Positions 57,851 to 64,000 of a stretch of DNA of 64,000 nt are shown one piece after another. The notes under the pieces are model-generated. The model was not told the DNA's origin. It ran no database searches and saw only the letters and a list, made by a program, of their open reading frames with translations. The stretch's first letter is position 1, and every line of letters starts with the position of its first letter. Source of the DNA: Anthonomus grandis grandis (taxonomy: Eukaryota > Arthropoda > Insecta > Coleoptera > Curculionidae); contig NC_065555.1 in the NCBI RefSeq assembly GCF_022605725.1, positions 14,088,938 through 14,152,937 on the forward strand. Reading direction: 5' to 3'. A program made the translations under genes and the position numbers.

Positions 57851-57956
57851 ATTTACAGCATGCACTATACTGAAAATACTATCATTTACAAATGACTTAG
57901 TGGAGCATACAATTGAGTGAAGTATGAAAAATCTGGATAGTCAGTTCTTGCCCAAT

Positions 57957-57968
57957 ACTGACAAAGTT
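57957..57968 (+). repeat. Target-site duplication, left
   Basis: ACTGACAAAGTT, identical to 63675-63686, bounds the compound Penelope-like element. Confidence 0.9.
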
Positions 57969-58012
57969 GAAAACATCTTGTCGGACTTGCATTGTCTTAT
58001 TTATTTATTGTA

Positions 58013-58057
58013 ACACGACGTTTCGGTTGGTAAGTATCTCCAACCGTTATCAAGTGT
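58013..58057 (-). ncRNA. Hammerhead-like motif in PLE repeat, copy a
   Basis: - strand: ACAC, UUGAUAA, C, stem GGUUGG / CCAACC with a 9-nt loop, GAAA, CGUC, GUGU. ACAC pairs with GUGU. Compared with a hammerhead (CUGAUGA...GAAA...GUC), the core bases C3 and G8 are U and A, i.e. a compensated pair change. PLE terminal repeats are known to hold minimal hammerheads. Confidence 0.5.
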
Positions 58058-58183
58058 AAACTGAAAGCAAACTACTATTCTATAGGCTTATATACTAGAT
58101 GTGTGCAGCGATATGGAAGGGGAGGGAAGGGAGGGAAAGTCATCCGTGAAAAAGAGTTGGAGGGGGGAAGGACACGCGTCTCT

Positions 58184-60601
58184 CTAGATCCTACACTGTC
58201 CTGAGAGTAGAGGCTTCCAGATGTTGGGTATATCGACGCTTGGCTGGCTGAAAATCCTCTGATTCTGTGAAATGAAAGCTGCCTCTACGAACTTCCTCTT
58301 CCGCCAGTGCTGTTCCTTGTGCAGAATCTTGGCTTCTGACCAATGGATATTGTGTCCATTATGCCACGCGTGCTCTGCTATCCCGGATTTGGAAACCTCT
58401 CCTCTTTGGGTCCAGCTGCGATGTTCCTTCGCTCTGATTTCTAGGGGGCGCTTCGTTTCACCTATGTATGAGTCACCGCACTCACATGGGATCCGGTAGA
58501 CGCAATTTTTGGTATCCACCATGCCATCTGGTTTGGTCTTTGAAACCACGCTTCTGATAGTGGTGCTAGATCTAAAGGCAGTTCTAATATTGTACTTGCT
58601 GGCAATGCGTCGGATTTGTTCCGATGTACCCCTAATGTAAGGTATGAGTAGAAGTCTGGTTGTCGTGGTGGCCTCGTCTCTGATTTGATTTGGACGCGTC
58701 CTTTGGATGGTCCTACTTATTAGCTTCTTTGGATATCCATTCTGTTGTAGGTCTTTGTAGATGGTATCCACTTCAGTCTTGAGATCCTCGTCGTTTCTAC
58801 AGATGGTTCGAGCTCTATTGTAGAGGGATCTTATGATGCCTACTTTGGTGGTTGCAGGATGGTTGGACTCATAGTGCAGATACTGGCCCGTGTGTGTTGG
58901 TTTTCTATAAACTGAAGTTCGTAGATTTTCGCCGACCTTTTTAACGAGAACATCTAGAAAAGGTAGAGCTGAGTCCTTTTCTGTCTCCATCGTGAATTTG
59001 ATTGTTGGTCTGAAACTGTTGAGGTGAAACAGAAACTCCTGAAGTGCTTTTTCCTCTTTGTCCCAGATGATGAAGGTGTCGTCCACATATCGAAGCCAGA
59101 GCTTCGGTTTGCACCGGGAGGCATCTATTGCATGTTCCTCAAACCATTCCATGAAGATGTTTGCTATTACTGGGGAAAGAGATGAACCCATCGGAAGTCC
59201 TTCGTCTTGGGCGTAGAATCTATCCTTGACCTGAAAGTAAGAATTACGAAGACAGATCTCCAAAAGTTCCATCACCCCGTCCAGAGGCAGTGTGGTCCGA
59301 GTTGAGAAAGCTGCATCCTTGCTTAGTTTGTCTCGGATGATGTTAAGAGACTCTCCTATGGGTACATTGGTGTAGAGACTTTCGACATCAAAACTCACCA
59401 ATCTGTCATTGGTCTCGACTTCGATCCCTCCAAGAAGGTCTACAAAGTGGGCAGAGTTTCGCACGAAAGACGCTGCATTTCCCTGGATTGGTCTAATGAT
59501 CTCCAAAAGGAATTTCGAGAGTTCTGATGTCGGCGAATTTCTAGAGCTCGTGATGGGCCGCAGAGGCATTTGCTCCTTATGAATCTTGGGTAGTCCGTAT
59601 AGGTGTGGCGGTTTGCTATAATGTGGTGTCAGCCTAAAGCGTACCGCATCCGACAATGTTGAGGAGTACTTTTTAAGTGCTCTGTAAATTCGACCTTCTA
59701 TGGTTGTCGTCGGATCCTTAGATAGTAGCCTGTATTCGCCTTTGTTCAAAACTTCCTTAACCTTGTTTTCGTAGGTTTCCAGGTCCATAATCACAGTTGC
59801 ATTGCCCTTATCTGCAGGAAGAATTTTGATGTTCTTTTCACTTCTGAAGTTCCTGAGAGCTGTTTCCTCTTCTTTGCTGATGTTCTGCAAAGGTTTCTGT
59901 TTTTTAAGTGAGTCTAGAGCAACCCTTACCTCGTGTCGAAATTCATCGGCCACAGGACGTGGTAGGTGGATTGATTCTACTGAGGACACTATGTCTATAA
60001 AGGATGGTTTTGAGGATATAGCGAAGTTTAGTCCTCTGTTTAACACCTTCTGTTCAGCATCGGTAAGGGTTCTTTTTGACACATTAATGATGGTGGCGGG
60101 GAGGTTAGAGGTTGGTGCTGGTAGAGTCCTGTTGGTTCGTCTGGATTTAAGGTTTTGGAGTTTTGAAAGGTGGCTTGCTCTTAGCTTTTCTCTTAGTTTT
60201 TGGCAAGTGAAGTCTATTTTGTCAAAGATTGGTTGATAGTCTTCCTCCAATGTAACTTCTTTGATTTCTTCGAATCGCTGAATGCATTCGATTTCTATTT
60301 TTGCTTTCTTCCAACGGTGGTAGCTAAGTTGAGACCGCAGCAGCTCCATACTAGCACGTTCAAGAATACGTTCTGATCTTCTACCTGGTATAGCGGTTTT
60401 GAGACGTAGACCAGTAGGAATGACATTGGCGTCTCTTGTCTCTCGCAGGAAGCTGATGTGTTCCTCCTCCTTGGTCATCTTTATCTTGGTTTTCTCAAAG
60501 CCTCTAAATAGGTTGCTGGTTCCGGGTCCGTACCGGTTATCCAATCTGTTTTTGAAGGTGGTAGACAATGGTACAGTGAAAACATCTTGTCGGACTTGCA
60601 T
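58184..60601 (-). CDS. Penelope-like element protein: RT plus GIY-YIG endonuclease, intact
   Basis: 805 residues, uninterrupted. N-terminal extension rich in charged residues (about 1-230). The PLE-specific DKG motif is at about 264-266 (ILPADKGNATVIM), then HLYGLPKIHK, RLVSFDVESLYTNVP (first catalytic aspartate), EGLPMGSSLSPVIANIFMEW, and LRYVDDTFIIW (YVDD at 505-508). The C-terminal nuclease starts near residue 695: VYRIPCECGDSYIGETKRPL (GIY-YIG variant, YIG at about 712) with EHRSW and the later HNIHWSEAKIL. Such proteins cut target DNA and prime reverse transcription from it. ATG at 60601 chosen because the same start (MQVRQDVFTVP) is retained in partial copies at both borders. All key motifs present: potentially active. 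Confidence 0.95.
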   Translation of the reverse strand: MQVRQDVFTVPLSTTFKNRLDNRYGPGTSNLFRGFEKTKIKMTKEEEHISFLRETRDANVIPTGLRLKTAIPGRRSERILERASMELLRSQLSYHRWKKAKIEIECIQRFEEIKEVTLEEDYQPIFDKIDFTCQKLREKLRASHLSKLQNLKSRRTNRTLPAPTSNLPATIINVSKRTLTDAEQKVLNRGLNFAISSKPSFIDIVSSVESIHLPRPVADEFRHEVRVALDSLKKQKPLQNISKEEETALRNFRSEKNIKILPADKGNATVIMDLETYENKVKEVLNKGEYRLLSKDPTTTIEGRIYRALKKYSSTLSDAVRFRLTPHYSKPPHLYGLPKIHKEQMPLRPITSSRNSPTSELSKFLLEIIRPIQGNAASFVRNSAHFVDLLGGIEVETNDRLVSFDVESLYTNVPIGESLNIIRDKLSKDAAFSTRTTLPLDGVMELLEICLRNSYFQVKDRFYAQDEGLPMGSSLSPVIANIFMEWFEEHAIDASRCKPKLWLRYVDDTFIIWDKEEKALQEFLFHLNSFRPTIKFTMETEKDSALPFLDVLVKKVGENLRTSVYRKPTHTGQYLHYESNHPATTKVGIIRSLYNRARTICRNDEDLKTEVDTIYKDLQQNGYPKKLISRTIQRTRPNQIRDEATTTTRLLLIPYIRGTSEQIRRIASKYNIRTAFRSSTTIRSVVSKTKPDGMVDTKNCVYRIPCECGDSYIGETKRPLEIRAKEHRSWTQRGEVSKSGIAEHAWHNGHNIHWSEAKILHKEQHWRKRKFVEAAFISQNQRIFSQPSVDIPNIWKPLLSGQCRI

Positions 60602-60621
60602 TGTCTTATTTATTTATTGTA

Positions 60622-60666
60622 ACACGACGTTTCGGTTGGTAAGTATCTCCAACCGTTATCAAGTGT
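60622..60666 (-). ncRNA. Hammerhead-like motif in PLE repeat, copy b
   Basis: Same sequence as copy a, 2609 bp to the right, just upstream of the intact ORF on the - strand. Confidence 0.5.
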
Positions 60667-60792
60667 AAACTGAAAGCAAACTACTATTCTATAGGCTTAT
60701 ATACTAGATGTGTGCAGCGATATGGAAGGGGAGGGAAGGGAGGGAAAGTCATCCGTGAAAAAGAGTTGGAGGGGGGAAGGACACGCGTCTCT

Positions 60793-61695
60793 CTAGATCC
60801 TACACTGTCCTGAGAGTAGAGGCTTCCAGATGTTGGGTATATCGACGCTTGGCTGGCTGAAAATCCTCTGATTCTGTGAAATGAAAGCTGCCTCTACGAA
60901 CTTCCTCTTCCGCCAGTGCTGTTCCTTGTGCAGAATCTTGGCTTCTGACCAATGGATATTGTGTCCATTATGCCACGCGTGCTCTGCTATCCCGGATTTG
61001 GAAACCTCTCCTCTTTGGGTCCAGCTGCGATGTTCCTTCGCTCTGATTTCTAGGGGGCGCTTCGTTTCACCTATGTATGAGTCACCGCACTCACATGGGA
61101 TCCGGTAGACGCAATTTTTGGTATCCACCATGCCATCTGGTTTGGTCTTTGAAACCACGCTTCTGATAGTGGTGCTAGATCTAAAGGCAGTTCTAATATT
61201 GTACTTGCTGGCAATGCGTCGGATTTGTTCCGATGTACCCCTAATGTAAGGTATGGGTAGAAGTCTGGTTGTCGTGGTGGCCTCGTCTCTGATTTGATTT
61301 GGACGCGTCCTTTGGATGGTCCTACTTATTAGCTTCTTTGGATATCCATTCTGTTGTAGGTCTTTGTAGATGGTATCCACTTCAGTCTTGAGATCCTCGT
61401 CGTTTCTACAGATGGTTCGAGCTCTATTGTAGAGGGATCTTATGATGCCTACTTTGGTGGTTGCAGGATGGTTGGACTCATAGTGCAGATACTGGCCCGT
61501 GTGTGTTGGTTTTCTATAAACTGAAGTTCGTAGATTTCCGCCGACCTTTTTAACGAGAACATCTAGAAAAGGTAGAGCTGAGTCCTTTTCTGTCTCCATC
61601 GTGAATTTGATTGTTGGTCTGAAACTGTTGAGGTGAAACAGAAACTCCTGAAGTGCTTTTTCCTCTTTGTCCCAGATGATGAAGGTGTCGTCCAC
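60793..61695 (-). pseudogene. PLE protein, 5'-truncated tandem copy
   Basis: Begins at the RT catalytic box (VDDTFIIW) and runs to the normal stop, containing only the last part of RT and the whole GIY-YIG domain. It differs from the full copy at KVGGNL (E to G) and RLLPIPY (L to P), changes shared with the inverted copy. It meets the inverted copy at about 61695. Confidence 0.93.
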
Positions 61696-63429
61696 TAGAC
61701 TCACTTAAAAAAACAGAAACCTTTGCAGAACATCAGCAAAGAAGAGGAAACGGCTCTCAGGAACTTCAGAAGTGAAAAGAACATCAAAATTCTTCCTGCA
61801 GATAAGGGCAATGCAACTGTGATTATGGACCTGGAAACCTACGAAAACAACTCTCACGAGATGTGTAACAAAGGCGAATACAGGCTACTATCTAAGGATC
61901 CGACGACAACCATAGAAGGTCGAATTTACAGAGCACTTAAAAAGTACTCCTCAACATTGTCGGATGCGGTACGCTTTAGGCTGACACCACATTATAGCAA
62001 ACCGCCACACCTATACGGACTACCCAAGATTCATAAGGAGCAAATGCCTCTGCGGCCCATCACGAGCTCTAGAAATTCGCCGACATCAGAACTCTCGAAA
62101 TTCCTTTTGGAGATCATTAGACCAATCCAGGGAAATGCAGCGTCTTTCGTGCGAAACTCTGCCCACTTTGTAGACCTTCTTGGAGGGATCGAAGTCGAGA
62201 CCAATGACAGATTGGTGAGTTTTGATGTCGAAAGTCTCTACACCAATGTACCCATAGGAGAGTCTCTTAACATCATCCGAGACAAACTAAGCAAGGATGC
62301 AGCTTTCTCAACTCGGACCACACTGCCTCTGGACGGGGTGATGGAACTTTTGGAGATCTGTCTTCGTAATTCTTACTTTCAGGTCAAGGATAGATTCTAC
62401 GCCCAAGACGAAGGACTTCCGATGGGTTCATCTCTTTCCCCAGTAATAGCAAACATCTTCATGGAATGGTTTGAGGAACATGCAATAGATGCCTCCCGGT
62501 GCAAACCGAAGCTCTGGCTTCGATATGTGGACGACACCTTCATCATCTGGGACAAAGAGGAAAAAGCACTTCAGGAGTTTCTGTTTCACCTCAACAGTTT
62601 CAGACCAACAATCAAATTCACGATGGAGACAGAAAAGGACTCAGCTCTACCTTTTCTAGATGTTCTCGTTAAAAAGGTCGGCGGAAATCTACGAACTTCA
62701 GTTTATAGAAAACCAACACACACGGGCCAGTATCTGCACTATGAGTCCAACCATCCTGCAACCACCAAAGTAGGCATCATAAGATCCCTCTACAATAGAG
62801 CTCGAACCATCTGTAGAAACGACGAGGATCTCAAGACTGAAGTGGATACCATCTACAAAGACCTACAACAGAATGGATATCCAAAGAAGCTAATAAGTAG
62901 GACCATCCAAAGGACGCGTCCAAATCAAATCAGAGACGAGGCCACCACGACAACCAGACTTCTACCCATACCTTACATTAGGGGTACATCGGAACAAATC
63001 CGACGCATTGCCAGCAAGTACAATATTAGAACTGCCTTTAGATCTAGCACCACTATCAGAAGCGTGGTTTCAAAGACCAAACCAGATGGCATGGTGGATA
63101 CCAAAAATTGCGTCTACCGGATCCCATGTGAGTGCGGTGACTCATACATAGGTGAAACGAAGCGCCCCCTAGAAATCAGAGCGAAGGAACATCGCAGCTG
63201 GACCCAAAGAGGAGAGGTTTCCAAATCCGGGATAGCAGAGCACGCGTGGCATAATGGACACAATATCCATTGGTCAGAAGCCAAGATTCTGCACAAGGAA
63301 CAGCACTGGCGGAAGAGGAAGTTCGTAGAGGCAGCTTTCATTTCACAGAATCAGAGGATTTTCAGCCAGCCAAGCGTCGATATACCCAACATCTGGAAGC
63401 CTCTACTCTCAGGACAGTGTAGGATCTAG
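61696..63429 (+). pseudogene. PLE protein, 5'-truncated inverted copy
   Basis: Begins at DSLKK (about codon 231 of the full protein) with one extra A in the following A-run, so the first codons are out of frame. From 61723 it is open for 568 codons to the stop and includes DKG, YVDD and GIY-YIG. One short patch (about 61849-61870, YENNSHEMCNKG against YENKVKEVLNKG) is strongly different while everything around is nearly identical. Without the N-terminus it is presumably inactive. Confidence 0.92.
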
Positions 63430-63555
63430 AGAGACGCGTGTCCTTCCCCCCTCCAACTCTTTTTCACGGATGACTTTCCCTCCCTTCCCTCCCCTTCCAT
63501 ATCGCTGCACACATCTAGTATATAAGCCTATAGAATAGTAGTTTGCTTTCAGTTT

Positions 63556-63600
63556 ACACTTGATAACGGTTGGAGATACTTACCAACCGAAACGTCGTGT
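63556..63600 (+). ncRNA. Hammerhead-like motif in PLE repeat, copy c
   Basis: + strand copy: ACAC 63556-63559, TTGATAA 63560-63566, stem GGTTGG 63568-63573 / CCAACC 63583-63588, GAAA 63589-63592, CGTC 63593-63596, GTGT 63597-63600. Followed by AATAAATAAATAA and the partial start of a further copy. Confidence 0.5.
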
Positions 63601-63620
63601 TACAATAAATAAATAAGACA

Positions 63621-63674
63621 ATGCAAGTCCGACAAGATGTTTTTACTGTACCATTGTCTACCACCTTCAAAAAC
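63621..63674 (+). pseudogene. PLE ORF start, truncated at the right border
   Basis: ATG at 63621 opens MQVRQDVFTVPLSTTFKN and stops matching the element there, at the target duplication. The left border has the same start cut after about eight codons. Confidence 0.85.
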
Positions 63675-63686
63675 ACTGACAAAGTT
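63675..63686 (+). repeat. Target-site duplication, right
   Basis: ACTGACAAAGTT, identical to 57957-57968. The remaining 63687-64000 is AT-rich with a short GCCATTTT..TTATGCCTTTT direct repeat at about 63877-63920 and no gene seen. Confidence 0.9.
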
Positions 63687-64000
63687 AGAATTAAAATATT
63701 CACATATGTCCCTTGGATTTTCTATTTTATTATTATTCGTAACTATAAGACATTTATAGACGTAAGAATTATACACATTTCACCTCACCCTCGCAGCTAC
63801 ATGCATTAGTATTTCTTAAAACCTAATTTATGACTCTCCGAGCCTTTTTTCGATTCTTTCGGTTCTTGGGTTTTTGCCATTTTGTTTATGCCTTTTGTGC
63901 CATTTTACTTATGCCTTTTCGGTTATTTACCTTTGATCTCTATCAATAAATCAGTATTTTTTATTGCTATTTATTTTATACGTTCTTCGTTCAGTTGAAG

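Larger units (their letters stand above)
57969..63674. mobile_element. Compound Penelope-like element (three partial/full copies)
   Basis: One full-length copy (-, coding 58184-60601), followed on the right by a tandem 5'-truncated copy (-, 60602-61695), then by an inverted 5'-truncated copy (+, 61696-63620) ending in a short piece of the next copy's start (63621-63674). The left end likewise finishes in the first eight codons of another copy (57992 down to 57969). The tandem unit is 2609 bp. The composition is much more GC-rich than the surrounding DNA and the copies are nearly identical, so insertion is recent. Identical 12-bp target duplications on both sides indicate a single insertion event. 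Confidence 0.92.

Noticed and set aside
58272..63341. Several 75-144-codon frames opposite the PLE proteins
   Set aside because: Exact antisense shadows, repeated identically in each copy.
1..64000. tRNA or rRNA genes
   Set aside because: No stretch with the conserved tRNA A and B boxes in a cloverleaf arrangement, and no rRNA-like sequence, was recognised by eye. A covariance search would be needed to be certain.

Overview
The window looks like insect nuclear DNA. It is very AT-rich, with short exons, GT-AG introns and a dense load of animal DNA transposons and retroelements. A beetle seems plausible, but the order cannot be fixed from sequence alone. Nothing in it looks bacterial. Most of the window is dead or dying mobile DNA and degenerate tandem repeats. 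Three host gene loci show through: a TLC-domain membrane protein gene close to TLCD5/TMEM136 (+ strand, three exons, 18408-28942), an arylalkylamine/dopamine N-acetyltransferase-like gene (- strand, three exons, 33434-40768), and a probable first coding exon of an unrecognised gene (- strand, 51528-51699).

Layout. 1-1.83 kb: 3' part of a DUF4817-type Tc1/mariner-superfamily transposon whose transposase has a 60-nt intron. 1.83-7.6 kb: AT-rich DNA with three degenerate tandem arrays. 7.6-9.56 kb: BEL/Pao gag, protease and start of RT, truncated. 10.4-10.8 kb: Ty1/copia RT scrap (-). 12.6-16.7 kb: nested tandem array carrying two nearly identical hairpins. 17.0-17.9 kb: RTE-like endonuclease. 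18.4-28.9 kb: the TLC gene; its 9.6-kb second intron holds LINE RT scraps, a piggyBac inserted into an RTE-like RT, and a mariner with TA target duplication inserted into a tandem repeat. 29.2-31.3 kb: a second copy of the 3' end of the TLC gene, with a shortened terminal exon. 31.6 kb: a TATA/Inr/DPE promoter candidate followed by a tandem array. 33.4-40.8 kb: the acetyltransferase gene; its 5.9-kb intron holds a LINE scrap, a MITE-like element, a complete DUF4817-type transposon with about 198-bp inverted repeats, and a second LINE scrap. 41-46.5 kb: a truncated DUF4817-type element and LINE remnants. 46.55-50.34 kb: an element with short terminal inverted repeats, clustered ACGT sites at both ends and a CACTA-like transposase relic, sitting between two pieces of a LINE. 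52.6-54.9 kb: a pogo/Tigger-like element with a C-terminal zinc finger. 57.0-57.9 kb: LINE RT (-). 57.97-63.67 kb: a young, compound Penelope-like element (PLE) bounded by a 12-bp target duplication.

How the parts relate. The TLC and acetyltransferase genes are convergent and their long introns act as transposon traps. The only intact mobile-element reading frame is the 805-codon PLE protein (RT plus GIY-YIG nuclease) at 58184-60601. The least ordinary signals are hammerhead-ribozyme-like motifs: one in each copy of the PLE repeat, with a covarying core pair, and a separate class with an apparently canonical core in both copies of the duplicated TLC 3' region. Also notable are the duplicated terminal exon with an intact splice acceptor, the ACGT-studded ends of the 46.5-50.3 kb element, and a 59-nt hairpin kept almost unchanged in two copies of a decayed array.
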